64,000 bases of DNA from JAXLWB01 sp046328715 (GCA_046328715.1 JAXLWB010000014.1:124001-188000); one strand, 5' to 3'; numbered from the stretch's first letter, positions 25,313-34,439 are shown. Program-made: numbers and translations. Notes: generated by a model not told the origin, from the letters alone.

Positions 25313-26209
25313 TCAATCGGATGGAGTAAAAGGATGTTGCTCCATATAATCCAACACTTGTTCGCGACTTGGAATTCCCGTGACACCGGGATGTTCCACA
25401 CCAAAGGACGCAGTGATGTTAGCGAATCGAGCGGACTGGACTGGATCGCCAGTCTCTTGCAGGCGCAACAGAAACGCCGTTGCGAAAATATCGCCTGCAC
25501 CGGTCGGATCTATCTCATTGGCTGGGCGAGGTGGTATCTTCGTCTCGCTAATTCTACCATCAGGGTTGCGCTGATATAGCGTACTGCCATCGCGATATTC
25601 CGTCAAAACGACAGTAGGGACAGTTTGAAAGAAAAGATTGAGGCGCGAGAGATCGAAGGCAATATCCTCTAATGATAGGACCAATACATCCAGGTGCGGC
25701 AGGATCTGCTCGGCAGTTTCCCATGCTTTGGCTGTAACCCGTCCTGTCTTATCCCATTGGCGCATCCACCCCTGTGGCACGGCTGCAAGCAGGGTTGATT
25801 CGTGAAAAACCGGGGGCACATCTGGCCCGATCTCGTTGACCAATGGCCCCAGCAAGGCCACATTGGGCCGACGAAATGACTCGGGTATGTCGCTGGCAAG
25901 AATGGCAGGGGCGGGTGTAAAACAGTATTGGACACGACCTTGAGGCGTGTAGATATTGGCGAAGGTCGTGGTATTCGACGAAGGCAACACAAGTCGATCT
26001 ACTTCGTCGGGCAATTCGCCTAAATCATCCTCTTGGGCAGCGCGCGTAACGATGGTGGGGTGACGTCCCAAGCGTAGCGCTGTGATCGAGGCAAAGCTCA
26101 CGGTACCGCCCAGACGCCAGCCGCTGGCCGGTGTTTCGCCAATCAGATCGCGCGTAACATGGCCCAACAAGAGGAGATCGATGGATGATTTTGAGATAGG
26201 TGTGGACAT
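25313..26209 (-). CDS. PfkB-family carbohydrate/nucleoside kinase
   Basis: The 298-aa protein is a ribokinase-fold sugar kinase. DLLLLGHVTRDLIGE opens the first strand, WRLGGTVSFASITALRLG is the N-terminal PfkB region (substrate side GG), and NEIDPTGAGDIFATAF near residue 240 is PfkB signature 2, with the catalytic Asp in GAGD. The substrate cannot be read from motifs; fructose-6-phosphate, ribose, adenosine or others are possible. Start chosen at ATG 26207-26209, because residues before it do not resemble the family. It lies between parA and jag in the same direction, separated from each by about 95 and 290 bp. Confidence 0.82.
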   Translation of the reverse strand: MSTPISKSSIDLLLLGHVTRDLIGETPASGWRLGGTVSFASITALRLGRHPTIVTRAAQEDDLGELPDEVDRLVLPSSNTTTFANIYTPQGRVQYCFTPAPAILASDIPESFRRPNVALLGPLVNEIGPDVPPVFHESTLLAAVPQGWMRQWDKTGRVTAKAWETAEQILPHLDVLVLSLEDIAFDLSRLNLFFQTVPTVVLTEYRDGSTLYQRNPDGRISETKIPPRPANEIDPTGAGDIFATAFLLRLQETGDPVQSARFANITASFGVEHPGVTGIPSREQVLDYMEQHPFTPSD

Positions 26210-26495
26210 AGCTAGACAGAAGAAGCCCCGCTGCAAAAGAGCTTCTGGAAATTCGAACAATCGAAAATCACACCGCAGGTTAGCTGCCAACCTTGCCAGG
26301 TGTACATTTCAGATAACGATTCAGGCTGATCCAACAAGACCGGCACTTCACGGTTCAAAGTTGCTGCAAGTGAGCGTGAAGACTCACCTACTACGCAAAG
26401 TTGCCGTATCTGCGAACTTACGTCGAGCCGGTCATGCTTTCGATGTCTGAATCGTTACCATTTCAGAAGCTACTGTGGCGGGGCCAGTAGTACGT

Positions 26496-27401
26496 TTAGT
26501 TTTTGGGAACAATATAGACTTTACGTCGATCACCATCGCCAGAGCTTTGCGTATAGACACGCGGATGGTTACGCAAAGCCATGTGTACAATCCGTCGTTC
26601 GTTGGGTGGCATCGGTTCCAATGCCATAGCTCGACCTGCGCTCAGCGCTTGCTCTGCCAATCGTTGGGCAAGCTGGGAAATCTGTTCTGCGCGTCGGGTG
26701 CGATATTGATCGACATCGACTACGATATCATTCCAACGGTGTAACCGTTGATTCACCATCATGCGCAGAAGATATTGTATGTTTTCTAGAGTCTCTCCTC
26801 GGCGCCCAATCAGTGAAGAGAGATTGTTGCCGTGGATCTCAAGCCAGAGCACACGTTTATCGTGCTCATCGTCGCCATCTTTCCACACTGGCTCTACCGT
26901 CACCTTAAAGCCCATTAGAGTTACCATGGTGGAAAGCATCTCGACCGCAGCTGCTTCTGTGCTGCCCTCGTCTTCAATGCCTTCATTGTCGTACTCTTCT
27001 TCGCTGTCCTCGTCCCCTGGAACTACTTCCTCTGCTTCAACCTCTGTGGCATCAGCCTCTTCCATACCCTTGGTTTCTTGGGCTGCGGTCGGCTCAACAC
27101 TTGTGATCAGGTCTGCCAGTGGAGGCTCGATTACTGTCTCAACGGCGGGGGCAACTTCCGCTGCCGTGGGTTCACTTGCTTCGACTTCCTCTTTGCTGAC
27201 TTTATTGACAACCGGTTCTGCTACAGGAAGTGGCTTCACGCGAACCAGCGCTGGTGTGCTGCCAATTCCAAGCAGTCCACGACTTCCCTTGTTGATGATC
27301 TCGACTTGAACTTGGTTGCTGCGCAATCCTAGCGTCTGTAAAGCGCTCGCGATCGCCTCGTCTACGCTGCGACCGCTAAATTCACGTCCTTCTTCGCTCA
27401 T
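26496..27401 (-). CDS. jag: RNA-binding protein Jag/KhpB (SpoIIIJ-associated)
   Basis: KhpB/Jag proteins bind mRNAs and small RNAs and influence cell division and envelope growth. The 301-aa protein has the Jag-N domain (GRSVDEAIASALQTLGL, then INKGSRGLLGIG). A long acidic Glu/Ala/Val linker spans about residues 70-165. A KH domain follows with the GRRGETLENIQYLL loop, and the C-terminal R3H domain has MPPNERRIVHMALRNHP. The start with AGGAG ten nt upstream (ATG 27399-27401) is preferred to a GTG 11 codons earlier. yidC precedes it by 66 bp, the conserved order. Confidence 0.92.
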   Translation of the reverse strand: MSEEGREFSGRSVDEAIASALQTLGLRSNQVQVEIINKGSRGLLGIGSTPALVRVKPLPVAEPVVNKVSKEEVEASEPTAAEVAPAVETVIEPPLADLITSVEPTAAQETKGMEEADATEVEAEEVVPGDEDSEEEYDNEGIEDEGSTEAAAVEMLSTMVTLMGFKVTVEPVWKDGDDEHDKRVLWLEIHGNNLSSLIGRRGETLENIQYLLRMMVNQRLHRWNDIVVDVDQYRTRRAEQISQLAQRLAEQALSAGRAMALEPMPPNERRIVHMALRNHPRVYTQSSGDGDRRKVYIVPKN

Positions 27402-27467
27402 AAGTTCTACGCTCCTCAGCAAGCTATGCTCCACCAGGGTAGCATTTTCCTGGGCTTCGGTAGCCTG

Positions 27468-28424
27468 TTATTTTCGCTTAGACTTGTTACCCGCTTTGTT
27501 TCCCGACGGTTTTGTTGATTTGGCCGATGTGCTGCTTGTGGTGGGCGGGGGCGTGTTCTCTCCTGCTCCAACCGCTACCGTGGCAGGCGTAGTCGTGGTT
27601 GTCAGCCCGGATCGACTAAATGCCCACTGTTGTAACATCTGCAAAAGGTTGCTTGTGACCCAGTAGAGTGTCAACCCAGCCGGCACTTGCAAGGTGAAGA
27701 AGCCAAACATGAAGGTCATCATCAAGCTTACTTGCTGCATGCTCTGCGCCTGCGGATCGGTGCTTGTCGGCGTCATCGTCTTTTGCATCCAAAACTGCGA
27801 GGCAACCAGCAAGATTGGCAGAATGAGATAAGAAACCAACTTGAGATATTCGCCAGCCTGAAAGCTTGTCGTCAGCCACTTCATACCTTCACTATAGTGC
27901 GGAAATGAAAGATCAGGAATCCAGAACCATTGTGAACCGGTCAATAGCTGGCTATTGGCAACCAATGCCGCGTACAGCCCGATTAGGATCGGCATCTGGA
28001 TCAACAGTGGAAGACAGCCGGAAAGTGGATTGACCCCCGCTTCTTGATAGAGGCGCATCTGCTCTTGGGCAATCTTTTCGCGATCTCCCTTATATTTTTT
28101 CTGTAGTTCCTGGATCTTCGGCTGTAGATCTTTCTGCGCTTGCATGCCTCGAATTTGGCTGATGGTCAGCGGCAATGTGATGACTTTGACCAAGACCGTA
28201 AAGAGAATGATCGCAAAGCCCCAGTGAAAGGGAAAATTTGCTTTGGTGAGCAGATCATTGAGGAAGATCAGCGACTTTGCCAGCGGCCACACAATAATCT
28301 GTTGCCAAAACCCTTGTGGGTCTTGCTTCATGACATCGACGCCCTCGCGCGGCACGCCGCAGCCACTTAACATGAATGCCGCAACAACCAAAATGAGAAG
28401 CAGGAGTATGTGTTTTCTTTTCAC
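27468..28424 (-). CDS. yidC: Membrane protein insertase YidC (lipoprotein form)
   Basis: YidC inserts proteins into the cytoplasmic membrane, alone or with SecYEG. The 318-aa protein is the short Gram-positive-like form (SpoIIIJ/Oxa1 type). It has a lipoprotein signal with LSGC and lipidated Cys22 and lacks the large periplasmic domain of proteobacterial YidC. The conserved core is visible: a membrane helix near WGFAIILFTVLVKVIT, the cytosolic coiled-coil loop KIQELQKKYKGDREKI, NPLSGCLPLLIQMPI and a C-terminal Lys/Ser-rich tail. It sits between yidD and jag in the classic rpmH-rnpA-yidD-yidC-jag run. Confidence 0.95.
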   Translation of the reverse strand: MKRKHILLLLILVVAAFMLSGCGVPREGVDVMKQDPQGFWQQIIVWPLAKSLIFLNDLLTKANFPFHWGFAIILFTVLVKVITLPLTISQIRGMQAQKDLQPKIQELQKKYKGDREKIAQEQMRLYQEAGVNPLSGCLPLLIQMPILIGLYAALVANSQLLTGSQWFWIPDLSFPHYSEGMKWLTTSFQAGEYLKLVSYLILPILLVASQFWMQKTMTPTSTDPQAQSMQQVSLMMTFMFGFFTLQVPAGLTLYWVTSNLLQMLQQWAFSRSGLTTTTTPATVAVGAGENTPPPTTSSTSAKSTKPSGNKAGNKSKRK

Positions 28425-28457
28425 GAGTATGTAATCTCCTTAAGGAGAAAGTGTCGT

Positions 28458-28703
28458 CTATGGTACTGGATCAAACCCACCTGGATTCCACGGGTGGCAG
28501 CGCAAAATGCGGCGAATGCCCATGATCCCGCCTTTGTGAAGTCCATATCGTTCGATGGCTTCATACGTATAGTGGGAGCAAGTTGGGTAAAAGCGGCAGT
28601 TACTGCCCAGCAAAGGGGAAATCCATCGCTGATAGAAGTGAATCAACGCCAAAACAAAACGCTGTGGAACGCTTAGTTTTGAAGGTGCAAAAGGTGTACC
28701 CAT
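28458..28703 (-). CDS. yidD: Membrane protein insertion efficiency factor YidD
   Basis: An 81-aa protein with the YidD signature: FYQRWISPLLGSNCRFYPTC (three conserved Cys/Pro features), then SHYTYEAIERYG and a C-terminal RILRCHPWNPGGFDPVP. YidD helps YidC-dependent insertion at the membrane. The open frame continues upstream across rnpA in another frame, but the family length (70-90 aa) and the start MGTPFAPSKLSV at 28701-28703 fit best, leaving 14 bp after the rnpA stop. No strong ribosome-binding site is seen, so translation is probably coupled to rnpA. Confidence 0.92.
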   Translation of the reverse strand: MGTPFAPSKLSVPQRFVLALIHFYQRWISPLLGSNCRFYPTCSHYTYEAIERYGLHKGGIMGIRRILRCHPWNPGGFDPVP

Positions 28704-28717
28704 TGATCGTATAAGTC

Positions 28718-29053
28718 TTATAGTAACAAATGCGCCCGCCCAAGCAGGCGAGCGCAGGCTGCGTCCATCTGGTGATAGTCGGCATCTTTGATCGATTGAC
28801 GAGCAATAATGACGATATCCCATCCTGGCTGAGTTGTAAGCATTCGCAGGCGCATGATTTCGCGCAACTGTCGTTTAATTCGATTTCGCACCACTGCACC
28901 ACCAAGCCGAGTACTGACTACAAAACCAAATCGGCTGTAAGGCAAACCATTTGTTAGATAGGAGAATACAATATACCGATCCGAAAGCGATTTACCTTGC
29001 TGACGAATTTCCTGGAAGCGTGCATTTTCACGAATTCGGAACTTTTGCTTCAC
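28718..29053 (-). CDS. rnpA: Ribonuclease P protein component
   Basis: RnpA is the small basic protein subunit of RNase P, which trims tRNA 5' leaders. The 111-aa product has the N-terminal ENARFQEIRQQG region and the RNR signature RLGGAVVRNRIKRQLREIMR, followed by DIVIIARQSIKDADY. Length is normal. It starts 13 bp after the rpmH stop, the universal rpmH-rnpA arrangement. The RNA component (rnpB) was not seen in this window. Confidence 0.95.
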   Translation of the reverse strand: MKQKFRIRENARFQEIRQQGKSLSDRYIVFSYLTNGLPYSRFGFVVSTRLGGAVVRNRIKRQLREIMRLRMLTTQPGWDIVIIARQSIKDADYHQMDAACARLLGRAHLLL

Positions 29054-29066
29054 ACCAATCGGGCGC

Positions 29067-29237
29067 CTAATCTTTGACTGACTTGCGGACAGACAGGCGG
29101 ACTGTCAACTGGCGACGACCAGCGAGTCTGCGGCGTTTCAATACAGTGCGGCCATCCTTGGTTGCCATGCGCGCTCGGAAACCATGCGTCTTCAGACGTT
29201 TGCGTACTTTGGGTTGCCAGGTTCGTTTGGTAGACAT
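29067..29237 (-). CDS. rpmH: Large ribosomal subunit protein bL34
   Basis: A short basic 50S protein of 56 aa, found by reading the minus strand upstream of rnpA. MSTKRTWQPKVRKRLKTHGF, then RARMATKDGRTVLKRRRLAG and a C-terminal RRQLTVRLSVRKSVKD. The core THGFRARM..GR.VL..RR..GR is the L34 signature. It is about ten residues longer at the C-terminus than the usual 44-47-aa protein. The ribosome-binding site AGGAAAAGG lies before ATG 29235-29237, and a 22-bp palindrome lies just upstream. Confidence 0.95.
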   Translation of the reverse strand: MSTKRTWQPKVRKRLKTHGFRARMATKDGRTVLKRRRLAGRRQLTVRLSVRKSVKD

Positions 29238-29572
29238 AGTTGCATCCTTTTCCTACAAAATGAATGTTACAGAACATTCATGAATAGAGCTTCTGTTTAA
29301 AATAACGAGTACAGATTGAGTTGATCTTTCGCTCAACTGTTAATTTGACATTCAAATGTATCATCTACCAGAAAATACCATGATTGCATCCCATCATAAT
29401 AGCTTCGTGGTGTGACTGACAAAGGGCTATTATAGGTCGGCTTCACGTAGACTGTCAAATTATTCGTACCTAGGGATACTTCAATATTTTTTACACCAGC
29501 GTTAGGCAAACGTAGTTTTCCGAGCCAACTATTGTAATCAACCAGGAGTTGTCAAGCCGTTGAACGAATGGT
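29238..29572. other. Divergent intergenic region upstream of rpmH, with a 22-bp palindrome
   Basis: 335 bp without a gene, between rpmH (minus) and a membrane protein gene (plus). A perfect palindrome ATGAATGTT-ACAG-AACATTCAT occupies 29260-29281 in the rpmH leader and could be an operator or a leader hairpin. I looked for DnaA boxes and an AT-rich unwinding element because rpmH often flanks oriC, and found none convincing. A minus-strand TTGAGC with TGTACT 17 bp downstream is a weak rpmH promoter candidate. Confidence 0.45.
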
Positions 29573-30976
29573 ATGATCAAAACTGGTATGTACGAAAACA
29601 GAAAACCTCCCGTGATGAGCAACCAAAATCTTGCTTCACCGCAAGCGGAAGAGGCGATTGGCACCCACAACGGTTCGAACGGTACCGTTGAAAGCGCTGA
29701 ATTGCTTCGTTGGCGCGCCGATATGTTGCTGGATGAGATGTTGCTAGGAGGAGCCGAGATCGGGGCGGGGCACCATAAGAATGGCACACACCTCAATGGC
29801 CACCATACAAATGGTGCCTATCCAAACGGAACCTATTCTGCTACACACAATGGCAACCATGATCTGACCAATACCAATGGTGCAACTTATGCGAATGGTC
29901 CTGTCAATCAAGGCAGTCTTGGCCCCCATCAAGTGGCGAGTCCGAGCAGTGCGCAAACCGATCAGGTGAACTTGCCACAACCCTCGCCTGAAACAACAGG
30001 TCGCGCCCCTAATCAGCCTGTAGCGCCCCAAAGTAGCGTGAACTCTTTTCAGGAAAAGACATCTTCGGTACCTGCGCAACCCTTGTTAGTTTCGGCAGAG
30101 CAGCGCTACGCCCGCTCTGTCCAACCTACTTCACCGCCAGTGGCAGACCCCAACCAAAGTGTCTTTAGCTCAGCGACGACCGACGAACCTGGCGAACAAT
30201 CGGCTGGTTTAGGTCCAGTGCGGCGCAGCACAACGGCGGGAGCCATGTCGGTTGCCAACCGTGGCAGCAAATACTCGACGCTCCTACCGCGCGAGTCAAG
30301 CCCCGATCCCGAGAGCCTGTTGCGTGAAATTATCTCTCTGGGCAACCAGATCGCCACCGACATTCCTGCCGCCCATGAGTCGCGCGAGCGTGCCCAGAAG
30401 TTGCTCGATAAAGCCAACACAATTCTGCAAAGCGATCCGCTGCGATCGGCTGAGGTCGGCTACTATCTTCAGCAGGTGCGCTCGATGATTGATCGGCTGC
30501 GCCAGAATCTCAGCTACTCAGCTCTCTATCAGCGACGGCTGCATACTTACCTTTTTGCTTGGCTGGCTTTGGCGCTGGTTACCATTGTTGGCTGCATCCT
30601 ATACGGCAAAAATCTGGTCGATCTGCTGATGATGATCGCTAATGTCGACAGTGACAGTTTGCTCAGCCAGCATCTGGTCGCCTTATTGCTGACTTTGTTT
30701 GCTGGTGGTCTGGGTGGCGCATTAGGCGCGCTCTGGAGTATGCGCAACCAAGCTAAACAAGAGTTCTTCTTTTTGGATCGCAAATTTAGCCTGCGCAGTA
30801 TGATTCTCCCAGTGACCGGTTTTGTGGCGGGCATCCTTGTTTACTTCCTGCTCGGATTAATCTATTGGGGCTTCGGTCTCGATCCTTCCCACAACCTCGC
30901 AATCGCTTTTATCCCCATGTTGCTGACCTTTGGAGTCGCTTGGAGCCAGGAAATCGTATTTGGCGTCCGCTCCTGA
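29573..30976 (+). CDS. Membrane protein with Asn/Gly/His-rich N-terminal repeat region, function unknown
   Basis: A 467-aa protein I do not recognise. Residues about 65-110 are dominated by NG and NGT/NGA steps spaced every 5-9 residues (HLNGHHTNGAYPNGTY). A Pro/Ser/Gln-rich disordered stretch follows to about 235, then a helical segment (LLREIISLGNQIATDI and AQKLLDKANTIL) resembling a cytosolic coiled coil. The C-terminal 150 residues hold four hydrophobic helices, including a Gly-rich one (FAGGLGGALGALW), and end inside the membrane region. The start is uncertain: ATG 29573 lacks a ribosome-binding site and further ATGs lie at 29588 and 29615. It stands alone between rpmH and priA. Confidence 0.65.
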   Translation: MIKTGMYENRKPPVMSNQNLASPQAEEAIGTHNGSNGTVESAELLRWRADMLLDEMLLGGAEIGAGHHKNGTHLNGHHTNGAYPNGTYSATHNGNHDLTNTNGATYANGPVNQGSLGPHQVASPSSAQTDQVNLPQPSPETTGRAPNQPVAPQSSVNSFQEKTSSVPAQPLLVSAEQRYARSVQPTSPPVADPNQSVFSSATTDEPGEQSAGLGPVRRSTTAGAMSVANRGSKYSTLLPRESSPDPESLLREIISLGNQIATDIPAAHESRERAQKLLDKANTILQSDPLRSAEVGYYLQQVRSMIDRLRQNLSYSALYQRRLHTYLFAWLALALVTIVGCILYGKNLVDLLMMIANVDSDSLLSQHLVALLLTLFAGGLGGALGALWSMRNQAKQEFFFLDRKFSLRSMILPVTGFVAGILVYFLLGLIYWGFGLDPSHNLAIAFIPMLLTFGVAWSQEIVFGVRS

Positions 30977-31081
30977 ACCGTAATCAGCTTCCATTCCTTC
31001 GCTGTATAGGAGACATGCTACTTTCCTCGTTTATTTTATGTTCTAATCATGTTCTAACTGTCCATCTTTGCCGTTTTTTAG

Positions 31082-31087
31082 TATACT
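31082..31087 (+). promoter_or_regulatory. -10 box of a possible leaderless priA transcript
   Basis: TATACT lies 7 bp before the preferred priA ATG (31095), so RNA would begin at or near the start codon. No ribosome-binding site is present, which fits leaderless initiation. The -35 region is poor, so this is tentative. Confidence 0.35.
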
Positions 31088-31094
31088 AGCTGCC

Positions 31095-33494
31095 ATGCAA
31101 CATGTTGAGCTGGTTGTCAATGTCCCGATCCGCAGATCGTTTGCCAAAGCACATGAAGAAGCACCTCCTCCAGAACGCTCCTTCGACGGCTCGCCTGATG
31201 AACTCTCCGGTCGCACAGCATTACAACTCTTTCACTATCATTTACCGATAGAGTTAGAGGGGCAGGTGTTACCCGGTCATTTGGTGTGGGCACCCTTTGG
31301 GCGACAACAGGTGCAGGGCATTGTGATTCGGCTCAGTGCAACCTCGCCTGTGCCCACGAAGCCGATCACCCGGTTGGCTCGCCCTATGCCGTTGCTCAAT
31401 CATGTACAATTGGCGTTGGCAAGCTGGATCGCCGATTACTACGTCACGCCGCTGTCCGAGGCTATCAAACTTTTTATTCCCCCTGGTTTGCTCAGCAAGG
31501 ATGTGGACAAGACCACGATCCAGGCCAAACGCGAGTTACGGGTGGAACTGGCACAGTCCCGTTTGCTGGCGGACACCACCCTTGCCGAGCGAGTAAAGGG
31601 ACGCAGCGGTGAGAAATATCGACATGTTGTGGAGCGTTTGGACGAGGCTGGGGGCACGCTTTGGAAAAGTGAATTGTACGAACAGGTCGAAACAGATCTC
31701 GCCTCGCTGCGCAAATTGCAGCAACTGGGTATCCTGAAACTAAGCGAGGAAACACGATTTCGTGACCCGTTGCGGGGATCGCATTATGCTCAAACCTATG
31801 CCCCCGCCCTCACCAGCCAGCAGCGACAGGTATGGGAGACGATCGAAGGTGGGCTAGAATCAATCCGAAGCGAGCAAGCCGACGCCTTTGACCGTACCTT
31901 CTTGCTACATGGAGTAACAGGAAGCGGCAAAACGGAAATTTATCTGCGTTCAATCGAAGCAACCCTGGCTGCCGGTCGTCAGGCGATTGTCCTCGTCCCC
32001 GAGATTGCCTTGACTCCCCAGACTGTTGCCCGTTTTGCTGGCCGTTTCCCAGGCCGGGTGACTGTCATTCATTCAGAGTTGAGCAGCGGTGAGCGCTATG
32101 ATGTTTGGCGCGCACTGCGCGATGGCGAATTCGATATCGTCGTTGGCCCGCGCAGCGCACTTTTTGCACCGATGGCGCGCTTGGGATTGATCGTGATCGA
32201 CGAGGAGCACGAAAGTTCCTATAAGCAGGATTCTGAGGAGTGGGGTACCTTTACGGTCTTCTACGATGCCCGTACCGTTGCTGCAAAATTGGCAGAACTG
32301 GCCAACAGCCTGTTGATCTATGGCAGCGCAACGCCCAGTTTGGATATCTATGCTGCTGTCGAGCGACGGGAGATCCAACTGTTGGCCATGCCACGCCGCG
32401 TAAAAGCTTTTCGTACTCCTTCGCCGAACGTAGATGAAAGTGATGAGGCAATCTATGCAGAATTGCCGCCGGTTGAGATCGTCGATATGCGCCAGGAGTT
32501 GCGTGCTGGCAATCGTAGCATCATCAGCCGTAGTCTCTTGGCCGAGCTACAGACCACGCTAGAAGCCCAAGAGCAGGCGATTCTCTTTCTGAATCGGCGT
32601 GGCACCCATACCTTTGTTCTCTGTCGCGATTGCGGCTACGTGGCGGCTTGTAAGCTATGCGAGATGCCACTGGTCTACCATGAAACCACCGGTCAACTCT
32701 CCTGTCACCATTGCAACCGTCATTATCCCACCCCGACGATTTGTCCTCAATGTCAAGGTAAGCGCATCAAGTTCTTTGGTAGCGGCACGGAACGGGTCGA
32801 GGAATTGGTGCAGCAGGTGGTGCCGCAGGCTCGGCTTTTGCGTTGGGACGCCGACACGACCAGCCGCAAAGGTAGCCACGCAGCACTCCTTGAGCGTTTT
32901 GCCAGACATGAGGCCGATATTTTGATCGGTACGCAGATGATTGCCAAGGGGCTGGACCTGCCGATGGTTACATTAGTGGGAGTGATTGCTGCAGATACAG
33001 GACTTTATTTGCCTGATTTCCGTTCGGCTGAGCGCACCTTTGGCTTGCTTACCCAGGTGGCAGGTCGTGCAGGGCGTAGCGAGCGGGGCGGGCGCGTCGT
33101 GGTACAGACCTACTCGCCTCAGCATTATGCGATTCAAGCGGCGGCCCAACATAACTACGAAGCCTTCTTTCTGCGCGAAATGGGCTTTCGCAGGGAACAT
33201 GGCTACCCTCCATTGCGCCGGATGGCCCGGCTGATCTACTGGGAAAAGAACCCTGACAAAGCGCGAGAGGCAGCCCAACGTTTGGCCATAATTCTCAATC
33301 ATCGACTGCGAGAATTGCAATTAGGTGGAAAATCTGCCAGTATTTTAGGCCCAGCGCCCGCCTTTTTTGCGCGTTTCCGCGGCTACTATCGTTGGCAACT
33401 TCTCCTTCGTGCACCGGATCCGGCTGCAATCTTGCGCAGTATCGAAATCCCAATCGGCTGGCGTATTGATATTGATCCGATGTCTGTGTTGTAG
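31095..33494 (+). CDS. priA: Primosomal protein N' (replication restart helicase PriA)
   Basis: PriA recognises collapsed forks and reloads the replicative helicase. The 799-aa protein has the N-terminal DNA-binding domain (LPGHLVWAPFGRQQVQGIV), Walker A GVTGSGKTEIY near residue 273, the DEEH box and GSATPSLD. A zinc module has four Cys pairs (CRDCG, CKLC, CHHC, CPQC), and the C-terminal helicase motifs include IGTQMIAKGLD and QVAGRAGR. All metal-binding cysteines are intact. An ATG nine codons upstream (31068) is in frame; I prefer MQHVELVVNVP because it matches PriA starts. A HTH gene follows by 91 bp. Confidence 0.95.
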   Translation: MQHVELVVNVPIRRSFAKAHEEAPPPERSFDGSPDELSGRTALQLFHYHLPIELEGQVLPGHLVWAPFGRQQVQGIVIRLSATSPVPTKPITRLARPMPLLNHVQLALASWIADYYVTPLSEAIKLFIPPGLLSKDVDKTTIQAKRELRVELAQSRLLADTTLAERVKGRSGEKYRHVVERLDEAGGTLWKSELYEQVETDLASLRKLQQLGILKLSEETRFRDPLRGSHYAQTYAPALTSQQRQVWETIEGGLESIRSEQADAFDRTFLLHGVTGSGKTEIYLRSIEATLAAGRQAIVLVPEIALTPQTVARFAGRFPGRVTVIHSELSSGERYDVWRALRDGEFDIVVGPRSALFAPMARLGLIVIDEEHESSYKQDSEEWGTFTVFYDARTVAAKLAELANSLLIYGSATPSLDIYAAVERREIQLLAMPRRVKAFRTPSPNVDESDEAIYAELPPVEIVDMRQELRAGNRSIISRSLLAELQTTLEAQEQAILFLNRRGTHTFVLCRDCGYVAACKLCEMPLVYHETTGQLSCHHCNRHYPTPTICPQCQGKRIKFFGSGTERVEELVQQVVPQARLLRWDADTTSRKGSHAALLERFARHEADILIGTQMIAKGLDLPMVTLVGVIAADTGLYLPDFRSAERTFGLLTQVAGRAGRSERGGRVVVQTYSPQHYAIQAAAQHNYEAFFLREMGFRREHGYPPLRRMARLIYWEKNPDKAREAAQRLAIILNHRLRELQLGGKSASILGPAPAFFARFRGYYRWQLLLRAPDPAAILRSIEIPIGWRIDIDPMSVL

Positions 33495-33585
33495 TTATAG
33501 CAATGGCAATTGCAAACGTCATGGAAGGGCCTCGTCAATACGGCTGGAATTCACGACGTTTCAGATCTGTTATATGTAAGGTGCC

Positions 33586-34272
33586 ATGAACGAACAAAAC
33601 CCTGATTCTACTCAACCAATCCAACTTGCCAAGGTAGCTCCCACACAATGGTTGACTCTCAAGGAGGCCAGTGATTTTCTCGGCATTCACTATACTACGC
33701 TACGCACTTGGGCTGATCAGGGAGAGATTGCCGTCTTTCGTACACCAGGCGGACATCGTCGATTTAGCTTGGCTGATCTTCGTCGTTTTCTCGACGAACG
33801 GGGCAATCACGCCAATCAGCAAAATGCGTTGGTTTTGGTCGAAGCAGCAATCGATCGTACTCGCCACGCTATTCAACACGAAAGTGCCCATGCCGCAGGC
33901 TGGCAATATCCTCTCACTGCTGAAGCGGGAGAAACCCGGCGCACCCGTGGTCGCAAGCTCTTTACCCTGGCGATTGCCTACGTTCTGAAACCAGCCCAAC
34001 GTGAGCGGACGTTGCAGGAAGCGGTTGCGCTTGGCCATGAGTATGGCTATGAAGCTGCCGTGAGTGGTGTCACGTTGGCCGCAACCGGCAAGGCAGTCCA
34101 GTTCTTTCGCGGACAACTCTTGCAAACCCTATCGAATCCGGATGGCACCGCCAAGCCCGACGCCGATGATTTACGCATTCATCAGCTCATCGACCAGTTC
34201 CTCGATGAGGTTCTCTATGCTGTGCTGAATGGCTTCGAGTCGAACGTCCTCCATCTTGCGCAAAACGCTTAG
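33586..34272 (+). CDS. Helix-turn-helix (MerR/excisionase-type) DNA-binding protein
   Basis: A 228-aa protein. Residues about 22-75 are a winged HTH of the excisionase/MerR type: WLTLKEASDFLGIHYTTLRT, then WADQGEIAVFRTPGGHRRF and LADLRRFLDERG. The PGGHRRF wing is typical of HTH_17 proteins. The C-terminal 140 residues are helical and lack the cobalamin-binding DxHxxG motif, so this is not a CarH-type sensor, although the overall size is similar. It probably senses an unknown signal or acts as a constitutive regulator. It follows priA by 91 bp in the same direction. Confidence 0.75.
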   Translation: MNEQNPDSTQPIQLAKVAPTQWLTLKEASDFLGIHYTTLRTWADQGEIAVFRTPGGHRRFSLADLRRFLDERGNHANQQNALVLVEAAIDRTRHAIQHESAHAAGWQYPLTAEAGETRRTRGRKLFTLAIAYVLKPAQRERTLQEAVALGHEYGYEAAVSGVTLAATGKAVQFFRGQLLQTLSNPDGTAKPDADDLRIHQLIDQFLDEVLYAVLNGFESNVLHLAQNA

Positions 34273-34359
34273 GGAAAGGAGAGCAATCGTAGCCGAAACG
34301 TATAGCTCGATTCGGTTATGATGGATTTCTCCTGTATCTACACATTTTGGTATGCCAAA

Positions 34360-34388
34360 TTGCCAAATATTCTGAAATATGTTATAGT
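34360..34388 (+). promoter_or_regulatory. Candidate promoter 1 upstream of the lipoprotein gene
   Basis: TTGCCA (34360-34365) and TATAGT (34383-34388), 17-bp spacing. First of three promoter-like pairs in the 365-bp gap 34273-34637, which otherwise contains no gene. Confidence 0.45.
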
Positions 34389-34439
34389 AATCGCAGTGAG
34401 TGGATTTATTAATGGTAGATGTGAAAGAAAAGACAAGTG

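Noticed and set aside
29238..29572. Candidate oriC beside rpmH
   Set aside because: No DnaA box clusters and no obvious AT-rich unwinding region.
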